Of a DNA stretch of 54,657 nt, positions 44,501 through 53,397 are shown in pieces. How positions within the stretch are numbered: position 1 is the stretch's first letter; each line of letters begins with the position of its first letter. Below the pieces are notes generated by a model. That model was not told the origin of the DNA and made no database searches. It saw nothing but the letters and a program-made list of their open reading frames with translations. The translations under genes and the position numbers were made by a program. Location of the stretch: assembly GCA_002500745.1 (NCBI GenBank), contig DLST01000022.1, positions 1 through 54,657 on the forward strand. The letters run 5' to 3'. This stretch comes from Sphingobacterium sp. UBA7855. Lineage in GTDB: Bacteria > Bacteroidota > Bacteroidia > Sphingobacteriales > Sphingobacteriaceae.

Positions 44501-44640
44501 TTCGGGTATTTGTTAATGGTTCAAACTTATTCAGCATAGATAAATTTTGGGACGGTTATGACGTCGAAGCACCAGTAGGCTATGGTAACTTTTACCCACA
44601 GGTAAAGGTGTATTCTTTTGGATTTGATATTACATTATAA
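41599..44640 (+). CDS. SusC/RagA family TonB-linked receptor of the flavoprotein locus
   Basis: The 1013-residue outer-membrane protein has a signal peptide (LMLVGLLFPYFCVGFAQ), a carboxypeptidase-regulatory-like domain (LKVTGKIVDNEGNTLPGATI), the marker DEVVVVGYGVQKKVNLTGAV and plug motif DAASASIYGSRAANGVILVTTK (ends DAASASIYGS and GVILVTTK). I see no N-terminal STN signalling domain before the regulatory-like domain, although the locus has an ECF sigma/FecR pair. The barrel ends FGFDITL rather than Phe, which is common in SusC proteins. Two bases separate it from the TTG of the susD frame, so both are on one message. Confidence 0.94.
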   Translation: MKHILIKLMLVGLLFPYFCVGFAQSNLKVTGKIVDNEGNTLPGATIDLVHEKSSKKFHFVADNNGLFVLTPLVAGENYTIYAHHLGYDTDSVKHFVATATSKNTVLIRLKSHTGMIDEVVVVGYGVQKKVNLTGAVSAVSGEDLNNRPTGQTSSALQGMASGVTVTQRSGKPGADGADIRIRGIGTLGNAAPLVLIDGIEGSINNIDPNVIENISILKDAASASIYGSRAANGVILVTTKRGSSDKVAIAYNNYFGWQSATNMPKIVNALDHMLLTNEAYTNVGASPLYPEDIIAAYRNQGNDSSDEYPNTDWQKESLQGNGFQQSHFLTVNAGTNKVKMLTSVGYFDQKGLTLNSSFKRYTIRNNVDVKFSDQLAVKFDFQYVNPIVTSPAASIEELFQWMSSIPANQSFRNSNGTWGLGWNGNNPVSAAADGGVATNKSPFGSINASLIYRPKEWLTAEVNYAPKYATQVNKNFRKAVQSYFPDGTPSFSVPVRTALTQYNSQELFNNMRATLTLNKDFGRHQVKALIGGSREDYKIDYSQGFRDTYVLPDYEVLNAGSALNQSATGSASEWALQSLFSRINYIFKDRYLLELNARYDGSSRFAKGKRYGFFPSASAGWRFSEEQFLTASKGWLTEGKIRASWGKLGNQNIGTYPAVASLNLGSYTLGNGIVNTAALNDMSNPDITWESTEEKNIGIDLTLFKRWTITADFYNRKTSDILLQLDIPLIIGLNKPYQNAGVVENKGWELSMGYRSDPAKDFKYNFTFNLSDVKNKVLDMRGINQTGLTVNREGYPINSIFGYVSDGYFQTVEEVKAHATQFGTLAPGDLKYRDQNDDGVINESDKVIIGSTIPRYTYSLNSNFSFKGFDLSFLLQGVGKADGYLYGAGIQPFTTTGAIGGTIREDNKDRWTPDNTTAKYPRLAFGQNNNHQSSQFWMKNAAYLRLKNLQLGYTFQAELLKSIGLNKLRVFVNGSNLFSIDKFWDGYDVEAPVGYGNFYPQVKVYSFGFDITL

Positions 44641-44651
44641 ACTTGGCTTGT

Positions 44652-46343
44652 ATGAAAACTCTAAATAAACTCGCGTTATATATGCTCTCGATTGCAGTTC
44701 TCCTTTTGGTGGGGGCATGCGAAAAATACTTGGACAGATCGCCCTTGGATGGCCCTTCGGACGAAAATTATTTCAAAAATCAGGATGAGCTGACATTGGT
44801 TGTCAATGGTTTGTACAGTGCCCTGGCATTTCATCCCACGGACGACATGCCCATTAACCTTACCCTTGATGATGCCACCGATATTGGGTGGGACCGTAAT
44901 ATCTCTGATTTACAGGCTGTGGGAAGGGGAGATCACGACAGCAATAATGGCTACATTCGAAATATCTGGACCAATTCTTATAAGGTCATTGGCAAATGTA
45001 ATTTCATCCTGGACAATATCCAGAAGTTGGATGGAAAGATGGATGCCAAACTCCAACAGCGTTATAAAGGCGAGACACAGTTTATCCGGGCTTATGTTTA
45101 CCAATATCTGATCGATTACTTTGGAGGAGTACCTTTGGTTACGAGCGGCCTAAGCCTTGCTGATGCCAACGTTCCGAAAACGTCTAAGGCTGAAATTGCT
45201 AGCTTCATCCTCAAAGAACTCGATCAAGCTGCCGCTATTTTACCGGTAAGCTATGGTTCGGCAGATATTGGGCGTGCAACCAAAGGGGCAGCATTGGCCA
45301 TACGTGCTCGGGCAGCACTTAATAACGGACTTTGGGAAGAAGCAGCCCGTTCGGCCAAAGAAGTCATGGACCTAAACGTATATGCCTTACACACCGATTT
45401 CGGCCAATTATTTACGTATGAAGGGCAGGCTTCCAAGGAGATTATTTTTGCTTTTCAATATCTGCGATTGCAAAAAACAAAGACCCACAGTGCTACGCGC
45501 GGATTTCTGTCGCGCAACGCGCAAGGGACTTCCAACAAAATCCCATCTCAATCCATTGTTGATAGCTATCTCTGTACCGACGGATTGGCCATTGACAAAT
45601 CTTCCAGATTTGATCCTAAAAAACCATTCGCCAATCGAGATCCGCGTCTGGGATATACTATTGCACTTCCCGGTAGCACGTTTTTTGGTTTTCAGTTTGA
45701 GACCCATAAGGATAGTATAACCTGTTGGAATTATACATACAATACATCTACGGCAGTACGTATCCAAAATCAGGATGCGATCAATGCTTATGCGACCTTT
45801 TCTGGTTATTGTTGGAAAAAATATGTCGATATAAAGGACAAAGATTTTACCATGGAATCGGAGTTAAATATTATTCAGAGCCGCTATGCCGAAGTGTTGT
45901 TGATTTACGCCGAGGCGATGGTCGAAAACAATACGATCGACAAAACCGTCTATGACGCAATCAACAGCATCAGGCAGCGCCCTACCGTCGATATGCCGGC
46001 AATCGCGAGTAATAAAACGCAAGCTGAGCTGCGCGAGATCATACGGAAAGAAAGACTTTACGAATTAGCCAATGAAGGCTTTCGCTTAGTCGATTTGAGA
46101 CGGTGGAAATTGGCCGATAAATTTATGAATTCGACGCTCTATGGCCGCATTCCAAAAAGCTTGCTGGCCAATGCGCCGACGATCGATGGAGATAATTACG
46201 TGAATTATAAAAATGTCGCTAATCAGAAAGACATGCGGGTTATCGAGCTCCGCAAGTTCGATCCCGGCAAGAATTACCTTTGGCCGATCCCGAATATTGA
46301 AATTGTAACCAATAAAAACCTGGAACAAAATCCAGGCTATTAA
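44652..46343 (+). CDS. RagB/SusD family lipoprotein of the flavoprotein locus
   Basis: ATG 44652 (MKTLNKLALYMLSIAVLLL) gives 563 residues with lipobox LLVGAC (Cys23); the TTG at 44643 is less likely. SusD features are KYLDRSPLDGPSDENYF, the helical core with KGETQFIRAYVYQYLIDYFGGVPLV (ends KGETQFIRAYV and YFGGVPLV), the C-terminal IIRKERLYELANEGFRLVDLRRW (ends IIRKERLYEL and FRLVDLRRW) and the end LWPIPNIEI. It should bind the substrate on the cell surface. It stops 8 bases before the first flavoprotein gene. Substrate unknown. Confidence 0.94.
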   Translation: MKTLNKLALYMLSIAVLLLVGACEKYLDRSPLDGPSDENYFKNQDELTLVVNGLYSALAFHPTDDMPINLTLDDATDIGWDRNISDLQAVGRGDHDSNNGYIRNIWTNSYKVIGKCNFILDNIQKLDGKMDAKLQQRYKGETQFIRAYVYQYLIDYFGGVPLVTSGLSLADANVPKTSKAEIASFILKELDQAAAILPVSYGSADIGRATKGAALAIRARAALNNGLWEEAARSAKEVMDLNVYALHTDFGQLFTYEGQASKEIIFAFQYLRLQKTKTHSATRGFLSRNAQGTSNKIPSQSIVDSYLCTDGLAIDKSSRFDPKKPFANRDPRLGYTIALPGSTFFGFQFETHKDSITCWNYTYNTSTAVRIQNQDAINAYATFSGYCWKKYVDIKDKDFTMESELNIIQSRYAEVLLIYAEAMVENNTIDKTVYDAINSIRQRPTVDMPAIASNKTQAELREIIRKERLYELANEGFRLVDLRRWKLADKFMNSTLYGRIPKSLLANAPTIDGDNYVNYKNVANQKDMRVIELRKFDPGKNYLWPIPNIEIVTNKNLEQNPGY

Positions 46344-46351
46344 ATCCGAAG

Positions 46352-48355
46352 ATGATGAAAAAGACACTCCTAATGACCCTTGGACTTTTGACGATGTTTT
46401 GGCATTTAGTCAAAGGGCAAACCGACAGACAGGTAGATCTATGTATTTATGGTGCCACCTCAGCGGGCGTAATAGCCGCCTACACCGCTTCACAGGCCGG
46501 AAAATCAGTACTACTGATCGATCCTGGTACACGGGTGGGCGGGCTCAGCTCCGGTGGATTGGGGCAGACGGATATCGGAAATAAATATGTCGTCACGGGG
46601 CTCGCACTTGATTTTTATCGCAAAATGGGCAAGCACTATGGCGGTTTTGAACAATGGATTTTTGAACCCAAGGTAGCCGAATCTATTTTTAAGGACTATC
46701 TGGCACATTCTGGCACACCAATGTTAATGGGACATCGTTTGGTAGCCGTAAAGACTGACAATCGATCGATTAAAACCATTTCACTGCTTCCGAGTGAGCA
46801 CAGGGATGGCAAAATGACAACTGTCAGTGCCAAAGTGTTTATGGACTGCAGCTACGAGGGTGACCTCATGGCCAAAGCTGGTGTGTCCTATCACGTTGGG
46901 CGAGAGTCAAATAGTACCTATGGAGAGACAATTAATGGTGTGCAATTACTTGACGGTCATCAGTTTCCGGACGGTGTAGATCCCTATAAGAAAAAAGGTG
47001 ATCCTCAGAGTGGTATTTTATGGGGGATCAATACGGAGCCTTTAAAAGAAAATGGAACGGGTGATGCTAAGGTTCAAGCCTATAATTATCGGATCACATT
47101 GACCAATGTCCCTGAAAACAGAAACGCAATCACCAAACCCCAAAATTACGACGCAACCAAATATGAACTCTTAAAGAGGCAAAAGGAGATACAGCCTTGG
47201 AAGAGTATCCAGGACGTATTTATCTGGAGTCTGATGCCCAATGGAAAGACTGATATCAATAACAGGAATGGATTTTCAACAGATATGATTGGCATGAACT
47301 GGCGTTATCCCGAAGCCGATTATTTCGAACGCAAAGAGATTATCAAGGCCCATGAAGATTACACCAAAGGTTTATTATATTTTGTTGCCAACGATAGTTC
47401 GGTACCAGAGGCGATCCGAAGCGAATTCAAAAAATGGGGATACCCCAAAGACGAATATCTCGAAAATAGCCATTGGTCTCCACAATTATATATTCGCGAA
47501 GCCCGAAGGATGATTGCTGATGTCGTCATGACACAACACCACTGTCAGGGGCGTGCGCGAGTATCCGATGGCGTAGGCTATGCTGCATACACCATGGACT
47601 CGCACAATTGTGACCGTGTGATCGTCAATGGCATGGTCAAAAATGAAGGTAACGTTGAGGTTGGCGGATTTTCTCCCTTCCCGATTTCCTATAGGGCTAT
47701 TGTGCCCAAAAAAGAGGAAATCGACAATCTTGTGGTTCCAGTATGCCTGTCGGCAAGTCACATCGCCTTTGGTTCCATCCGCATGGAGCCTGTATTTATG
47801 GTATTGGGTCAATCAGGTGCTGTGGCCGCTTGCCAAGCGATCGACAACAAAATAGCCGTTCAAGATGTTAATATTACGCGCGTTCAACAAATATTGCGTG
47901 ACAACCCGAAGGCAGATGGCCGCAGGGCCGATTATATTATTCATGTCGAAAATGAAGATCAGGTCATGTTGAAAGGAACTTGGCGTAAATCCGCAAAAAA
48001 AGGTTATGGTATGAGTTATCAGGAAGCCGACAGCAGCCCCGGGACCGTGGCCCGTTTTACTCCCGGCAAAGATTTTGCTGGCGGAAAACATATGCTATAC
48101 AGTTATTTTCCTAAAACCGCCGAAAGCACCCCGAGCGGGACATTCATTATCCATACAGGGAATACAAAGATTGAAAAAACAATAAATTTTAAGGAAGTCA
48201 ATATTCTGGGACAGACCACAAGTACTTGGGTAGCGCTCGGCGAATATGCGTTTGAAAAGGGAGTCAATACCCCTTATGTCGAGATTACGTCGGAGGCAAA
48301 AGGCATATTGGCAGCAAATGCCATCTTGTGGGTTCCCGTTTCAGATCAAAATTAA
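46352..48355 (+). CDS. exported FAD-dependent oxidoreductase (PF12831-like) with C-terminal beta-rich domain
   Basis: The 667-residue protein has a Sec-type signal peptide (LLMTLGLLTMFWHLVKGQ) without twin arginine. It then opens the FAD fold with VDLCIYGATSAGVIAAY and GGLSSGGLGQTD. SRYRAIVPKKEE-like text, DGVGYAAYTMDSHNCDR and IAFGSIRMEPVFMVLGQSGA mark the PF12831 FAD_oxidored family. After about residue 545 a beta-rich domain follows (GTVARFTPGKDFAGG, SGTFIIHTGN, STWVALGEYAF), similar in pattern to golvesin/xanthan-lyase-type carbohydrate-binding modules. The protein should oxidise a sugar-like or amino-sugar-like compound outside the cytoplasm; that is inference from the SusCD neighbours. 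A second, shorter copy follows. Confidence 0.85.
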   Translation: MMKKTLLMTLGLLTMFWHLVKGQTDRQVDLCIYGATSAGVIAAYTASQAGKSVLLIDPGTRVGGLSSGGLGQTDIGNKYVVTGLALDFYRKMGKHYGGFEQWIFEPKVAESIFKDYLAHSGTPMLMGHRLVAVKTDNRSIKTISLLPSEHRDGKMTTVSAKVFMDCSYEGDLMAKAGVSYHVGRESNSTYGETINGVQLLDGHQFPDGVDPYKKKGDPQSGILWGINTEPLKENGTGDAKVQAYNYRITLTNVPENRNAITKPQNYDATKYELLKRQKEIQPWKSIQDVFIWSLMPNGKTDINNRNGFSTDMIGMNWRYPEADYFERKEIIKAHEDYTKGLLYFVANDSSVPEAIRSEFKKWGYPKDEYLENSHWSPQLYIREARRMIADVVMTQHHCQGRARVSDGVGYAAYTMDSHNCDRVIVNGMVKNEGNVEVGGFSPFPISYRAIVPKKEEIDNLVVPVCLSASHIAFGSIRMEPVFMVLGQSGAVAACQAIDNKIAVQDVNITRVQQILRDNPKADGRRADYIIHVENEDQVMLKGTWRKSAKKGYGMSYQEADSSPGTVARFTPGKDFAGGKHMLYSYFPKTAESTPSGTFIIHTGNTKIEKTINFKEVNILGQTTSTWVALGEYAFEKGVNTPYVEITSEAKGILAANAILWVPVSDQN

Positions 48356-48359
48356 ACGT

Positions 48360-50009
48360 ATGAAAAAGATCAAAATTGGATTAAAATTAGTGCTTATCTT
48401 GGCTTTTCTACAGGCAGAAGCGCAGCATGTAACCAAAAAGGTAGATGTTTTGGTTTATGGAGGAACTCCTGCGGCGATTACTGCCGCATTGCAAGTGAAG
48501 AAGGCCGGTAAGTCTGTAATCATCTTATCGCCCGATCAGCATTTGGGAGGTCTGAGTTCGGGCGGACTTGGCTTTACCGATACCGGGAATAAAGCAGTTA
48601 TTGGTGGCCTTGCCAAAAAATTCTATCAGGACGTATACGATCATTATTCGAAAGAATCGAGCTGGAACTGGCAGTCCCGTACGTCGTTTGGCAATCGGGG
48701 GCAGGGCACTGTGGCGATGGACCGCGAGCATGGGACAATGTGGATTTTTGAGCCTCATGTCGCTGAAGGTATTTTTGATGCCTGGGTGCGGGATCATCAG
48801 ATTGATGTGGTCCGTGGAGCATATTTAGATCGGCAGGAAAGTGCCATTCAAAAAGAATCCACAGCCATCAAATCGATTAAGACCTTAGATGGAACAGTCT
48901 ACGAAGCAAAAATATTTATTGATGCCACTTATGAAGGCGATCTAATGGCGCTGGCCAAAGTAGGCTATACGATCGGGCGGGAGGCCAATAAGACTTATGG
49001 GGAGCAGTGGAACGGTGTACAGACCGGAGTCTTTCAGCACCGGCATCACTTTATTGCGCAAATTAGCCCCTATAAACGCGAGGGCGATCCTGGCAGTGGC
49101 CTGGTGTTCGGCGTTTCTGCAGAAGATCCCGGGGAATATGGCGCTGCAGATCAGAAGCTGCAGGCCTATTGCTTTCGGATGTGCCTGACCAATGATGCCC
49201 GAAATCGGAGGGCCTTCGCTAAGCCTGCTGGCTACGATCCACAGCACTATATTCTTCTGCAACGTCTATTCCGTGCCGGCTGGGACGAAGCCTTTCAAAA
49301 ATTTGATCTGGTGCCCAATCATAAGACGGATGCCAACAACCATGGTCCGTTCAGCACCGATTTTATTGGGATGAACTATAGCTATCCTGAAGCGAGCTAT
49401 GCGGAACGCAAATCCATTATCGATGCCCATCGCCGGTATCAACAGGGCCTGTATTATTTTATGGCCAATGATCCTTCGGTCCCAGCAGCAATCAGGACAA
49501 AGATGGCCGAATGGGGGCTGGCAAAAGATGAATTTAAGGATAACGATAACTGGCCTTTTCAGCTGTATATCCGCGAAGCAAGGCGGATGATAGGGCAATA
49601 TGTGACGACCGAACATAATATTCTAGGGAAGAGCAGCGTAGAAAATCCGATCGGCATGGGCTCCTATACGTTGGATTCCCACAATGTACAACGCTATGTG
49701 ACCAAGGAAGGATACGTTCAAAATGAAGGTGATATTGGCGTTCACGTACCCCAGCCTTATGCCATTTCCTATGGATCGATTATCCCAAAAAGCGATGAAT
49801 GCACTAATTTGCTTGTCCCTGTCTGCGTATCGAGTTCACATATTGCCTTTGGTTCCATTCGTATGGAGCCCGTATTTATGGTGCTGGGGCAAAGTGCTGG
49901 TGCCGCAGCAGTATTGGCACTTGATCATGATCTTGTTGTGCAGCATGTCGACTACGGGCTATTAAAAAAGCAGCTGTTGAAGGCAGGACAAGTATTGGAA
50001 CAAAAATAA
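48360..50009 (+). CDS. second exported FAD-dependent oxidoreductase (PF12831-like), paralogue of the upstream gene
   Basis: Start ATG 48360, four bases after the upstream stop, gives 549 residues with a signal peptide ending LQAEAQ. The FAD site reads VDVLVYGGTPAAITAAL and GGLSSGGLGFTD. It shares with its neighbour the blocks STDFIGMNYSYPEA, PFQLYIREARRMIG, YTLDSHNVQRYV and IAFGSIRMEPVFMVLGQSAGA, but lacks the C-terminal beta domain. The two genes therefore come from an old tandem duplication. It precedes the cstA-like gene by 30 bases. The longer frame to 48246 lies inside the upstream gene and is not used. Confidence 0.87.
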   Translation: MKKIKIGLKLVLILAFLQAEAQHVTKKVDVLVYGGTPAAITAALQVKKAGKSVIILSPDQHLGGLSSGGLGFTDTGNKAVIGGLAKKFYQDVYDHYSKESSWNWQSRTSFGNRGQGTVAMDREHGTMWIFEPHVAEGIFDAWVRDHQIDVVRGAYLDRQESAIQKESTAIKSIKTLDGTVYEAKIFIDATYEGDLMALAKVGYTIGREANKTYGEQWNGVQTGVFQHRHHFIAQISPYKREGDPGSGLVFGVSAEDPGEYGAADQKLQAYCFRMCLTNDARNRRAFAKPAGYDPQHYILLQRLFRAGWDEAFQKFDLVPNHKTDANNHGPFSTDFIGMNYSYPEASYAERKSIIDAHRRYQQGLYYFMANDPSVPAAIRTKMAEWGLAKDEFKDNDNWPFQLYIREARRMIGQYVTTEHNILGKSSVENPIGMGSYTLDSHNVQRYVTKEGYVQNEGDIGVHVPQPYAISYGSIIPKSDECTNLLVPVCVSSSHIAFGSIRMEPVFMVLGQSAGAAAVLALDHDLVVQHVDYGLLKKQLLKAGQVLEQK

Positions 50010-50039
50010 TATTGCGCTAGAATTAGACCTAGATATACG

Positions 50040-51878
50040 ATGGATTTAGATCATATGAATGCCCTCACACTGGTTTTTGCGTCGATTTTGATATTTGCGC
50101 TCGCATACCGCTTTTACGGAATTTTTATGGCGCAGAAAGTGCTACGGCTCAATGATGCGGTAGCGACTCCAGCAGTCGAGTTTGCTGATGGGCATGATTA
50201 CGTTAAGACGGATCGTAAGGTCTTGTTTGGGCATCATTTTGCTGCAATAGCAGCAGCGGGACCATTGGTAGGCCCGGTGCTGGCGGCACAGTTTGGTTAT
50301 CTTCCAGGGGCACTCTGGATTTTGATCGGCTGTGTCTTGGGCGGTGGTGTTCATGATATGGTTGTCCTGTTTGCTTCCGTACGGCACAAAGGGCAAAGTC
50401 TCGCTACCATTGCGTCCAAGGAGATCGGCCGCGTTGTCGGTGGGATAGCCGGTATAGCCGTTCTGTTTATTCTAATCCTGACCTTGGCCGGACTGTCACT
50501 GGCCTGCATCAGCGCTATGCACGAGGCTCCATGGTCCCTGTTTACTATTATTCTGACCATGCCAATTGCGATATTTATGGGACTCTTGATGCGGTATAAA
50601 ACAGGATCTGTAACGTTGGCAAGTGTATTGGGAGGCGTTTTATTGATCGTTGGCATCATAGCAGGGCATCGTTTGATGGAGATTCCGGGCGTACATAACC
50701 TGTTCGATTGGGATGTCAAGACCATTTCAATCGCGATTGCTGTTTACGGATTTTTAGCATCAGTCTTACCCATCTGGCTGCTTCTGGTGCCACGTGATTA
50801 CCTTTCCACCTATCTCAAGATCGGTACGATCCTGATGCTGGCCATAGGCATTGTCTTTGTTCATCCGACCATACAGATGCCAGCGCTGACGGATTTTATC
50901 CATGGTGGTGGGCCTGTGATCGGCGGACCTGTGCTGCCATTTATTTTTATCGTGATTGCTTGCGGTGCAATTTCGGGTTTCCATGCGATTATTGCCACCG
51001 GAACTACGCCTAAGATGCTAGGAACCGAAAGGGAGATTCTTTTTGTAGGGTATGGTGCAATGCTGGTGGAGGGATTTGTTGCTTTAATGGCATTGATCGC
51101 TGCCTGTACCTTACTGCCGGGCGACTATTTTGCGATCAACACACCAGTCGGTGATTATGCAGGATTTTTGGCACGACATCTTGAATTAAAAGCGGTAGAT
51201 CTGCAGCATTTTTCAGATCGGATAGGCGTAGACCTCCACGGCCGTACTGGGGGCGCCGTGTCTCTCGCTGTCGGGATGGCCCATATTTTTGATAAGGTTC
51301 CGTTTATGGACAATGTGATGGCTTATTGGTATAATTTTGCTATCATGTTTGAAGCCGTGTTTATTCTCACAGCTATCGATGCCGGTACGCGGGTCGGACG
51401 GTTCTTTTTGCAGGAAATGCTGGGAAATATCTTTCCTGCATTCAAAGATAAGGATTGGAAACCGGGTGTTTGGCTATGCAGCGCTATTTTTACTTTTTCA
51501 TGGGGCTATCTTGTTTTTACGGGAAATGTAAGCAGTATCTGGCCCTTGTTTGGAATCAGTAACCAGCTGTTAGCTGCCTGTGGGCTTATTGTTTGTACGA
51601 CGATGCTTATTCGGATGAATCGAGGGAAATATGCCTTAATTACGGCAATTCCGGGAGTATTTATGGCTGGAATTACCTTTTGGGCGGGCTATCTACAGGT
51701 CATGGATATTTATTTGCCCAAGGGACAGCTGCTATTGGCTTCATTGGCGATATTGGCTATGCTTTTGATGCTGCTTGTTTTTATAGGTACGTTCCGAAAG
51801 TGGTATCAGTTGTTTAAAATTGAGACCAAATTTATCGACCAAAATGGAGAATCTGTAAAGGAATTGGTTGATCGTTAA
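50040..51878 (+). CDS. cstA: CstA family carbon-starvation transporter
   Basis: This 612-residue inner-membrane protein of about 16 helices matches CstA: VKTDRKVLFGHHFAAIAAAGPLVGPVLAAQFGYLPG (ends VKTDRKVLFGHHFAAIAAAG and GPVLAAQFGYLPG), GGGVHDMVVLFASVRHKGQS and ISGFHAIIATGTTPKM. Family members take up pyruvate or peptides. It is shorter than the E. coli protein of about 700 residues, missing part of the C-terminal region. It is the last gene of the sigma/SusCD/flavoprotein block and has the same direction and close spacing. In this setting it may import an organic acid or small product of the flavoproteins; this is inference. Confidence 0.88.
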   Translation: MDLDHMNALTLVFASILIFALAYRFYGIFMAQKVLRLNDAVATPAVEFADGHDYVKTDRKVLFGHHFAAIAAAGPLVGPVLAAQFGYLPGALWILIGCVLGGGVHDMVVLFASVRHKGQSLATIASKEIGRVVGGIAGIAVLFILILTLAGLSLACISAMHEAPWSLFTIILTMPIAIFMGLLMRYKTGSVTLASVLGGVLLIVGIIAGHRLMEIPGVHNLFDWDVKTISIAIAVYGFLASVLPIWLLLVPRDYLSTYLKIGTILMLAIGIVFVHPTIQMPALTDFIHGGGPVIGGPVLPFIFIVIACGAISGFHAIIATGTTPKMLGTEREILFVGYGAMLVEGFVALMALIAACTLLPGDYFAINTPVGDYAGFLARHLELKAVDLQHFSDRIGVDLHGRTGGAVSLAVGMAHIFDKVPFMDNVMAYWYNFAIMFEAVFILTAIDAGTRVGRFFLQEMLGNIFPAFKDKDWKPGVWLCSAIFTFSWGYLVFTGNVSSIWPLFGISNQLLAACGLIVCTTMLIRMNRGKYALITAIPGVFMAGITFWAGYLQVMDIYLPKGQLLLASLAILAMLLMLLVFIGTFRKWYQLFKIETKFIDQNGESVKELVDR

Positions 51879-52199
51879 GCGGAAACTTCAAACCACACTC
51901 AACATCGTCATAAAGCTATTTTTATTTCTTGATATTTACTTTTAAAATCAAAAGTAAGTTTTAGAGGGTGTGAACATTTTTTTGTGGATTTTTATTACTC
52001 TTAAATTATATTGTGAGTTGCTTGATGGGAAATGTGTTCCTAATTAAGTGCTATGTTACGTACGAAAGTGGCTGTGGTTTTCGATAACGTTACCGCTACT
52101 TTATCCGGTAAAAGTGTTGGATTTTTAGGCTTTTAGGTCTTTCTTTGGGGTATAACGCAATTGAATAAACTAAAAATCTTAACCCTAAATGGATAAATT
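51879..52199. promoter_or_regulatory. intergenic region after cstA
   Basis: This 321-base region separates the CstA block from a truncated susC gene and contains a hairpin at 51936-51957. No small gene is seen. TTTGGGGTA occurs at 52144-52152. Confidence 0.4.
51936..51957 (+). terminator. weak terminator hairpin after cstA
   Basis: TTACTTTT and AAAAGTAA form an 8-pair stem with a 6-base loop 58 bases after the stop, followed by GTTTTAG. The AT-rich stem makes it a weak terminator. Confidence 0.4.
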
Positions 52200-53321
52200 A
52201 TGATAGTTCGTATCCACAGTAATCCAACATTTTCAGTAGGCACGATGCTGAGCTGTCTCTTCCTTTGGACAGGTCTCGCTACGGCACAGACTGCAACAGT
52301 ACAGGGGCGTGTCACCAATGCGACCGATCATGCCGCATTGGAAGGTGTAACGATCACTAATCTGAGTATGCCTGTTGCAGCACGGACAGACAAAAAGGGG
52401 AATTTTAATATCAGAGCGAATGCAGGGGACAGGCTCAAAGTTTCGCTGCTTGGTTTTAAGACCATCGAAATTGCTGTACCCTCAACCGGTAATCTCCAGA
52501 TTGCGCTTAACGAAGAAAGTCGACAGATTGATGAGGTGGTTGTTACTGCGTTGGGTATCAAACGTCAGACCAGGGGGCTGACCTATGCGACACAACAACT
52601 GGATGGAAGTGCAGTCAATGATGTCCACGACAACAGTGGCAACGTACTGAGTAGTCTGACGGGTAAAGTTGCTGGTGCTGTGGTGACGACTGCAGCTACG
52701 GGGCCCGGTGCCTCTGCCAAAGTGGTGTTGCGGGGCAACAAATCCATCTCCGGTAATAACAACGCGCTAATTGTGGTAGATGGTGTACCTTATGATAATT
52801 CCAGTGCACAACAAGCTACCGGAACAACCTACAATTATGGGACGAGTGATGGCGCTGCGAATATCAATCCGGACGATATAGAATCCATCAATGTGCTCAA
52901 GGGTTCTTCGGCTGCTGCACTATACGGTAGCAGGGCCGCAAATGGTGCCATATTGATTACAACTAAACAAGGTAAGGCTGGTCGGTATAATATTGATTAC
53001 AATGGTAGTGCATCCTTAGATCAGGTCAACTTGCTCAGTAAATTCCAGAATACCTACGGGCGGGGAAATGGAGGTGTCAGTGGTACGAATGTCGGTGAGA
53101 GCTGGGGACCACAAGGGCAAACCTATAAAAATAATGTCCGCGATTTCTTTGAAAATGCGACCTCCTTCAACAATAGCATTAGCACCTATGGAGGGACGGA
53201 AAAAGTGCCGGGTTATGTTTCCTATACAAACAATAAAATCGGAGGAATTGTTCCTGGCAACGACTTGAAACGTAATAACTTGAATCTTCGTATGCCTAAA
53301 GGATTCTTCATATTTAGATAG
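52200..53321 (+). pseudogene. 3'-truncated SusC/RagA family receptor gene
   Basis: The 373-codon frame has a signal peptide (LSCLFLWTGLATAQ), the regulatory-like domain (ATVQGRVTNATDHAALEGV), the marker DEVVVTALGIKRQTRGLTY and the plug with GSSAAALYGSRAANGAILITTK (ends GSSAAALYGS and GAILITTK). It ends after the first barrel strand, KRNNLNLRMPKGFFIFR, whereas complete SusC proteins have another 600 or more residues. The break is near 53290, where the DNA also becomes much more AT-rich. No SusD gene follows. Without a barrel it cannot work as a receptor, so a deletion or replacement removed the rest. Confidence 0.82.
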
Positions 53322-53397
53322 AGTTAAAGAATTGCGATACAAAATACTAAAAACTATCGAAAATTGCCCATTTTACTGTGGTCTACTAGTATAAATT

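Noticed and set aside
29549..52152. Nine-base motif TTTGGGGTA upstream of three transport loci (29549, 39683, 52144)
   Set aside because: The same nine bases also occur inside the GT39-like coding sequence near 17336, and the flanks of the three sites do not match, so a shared operator is not supported.
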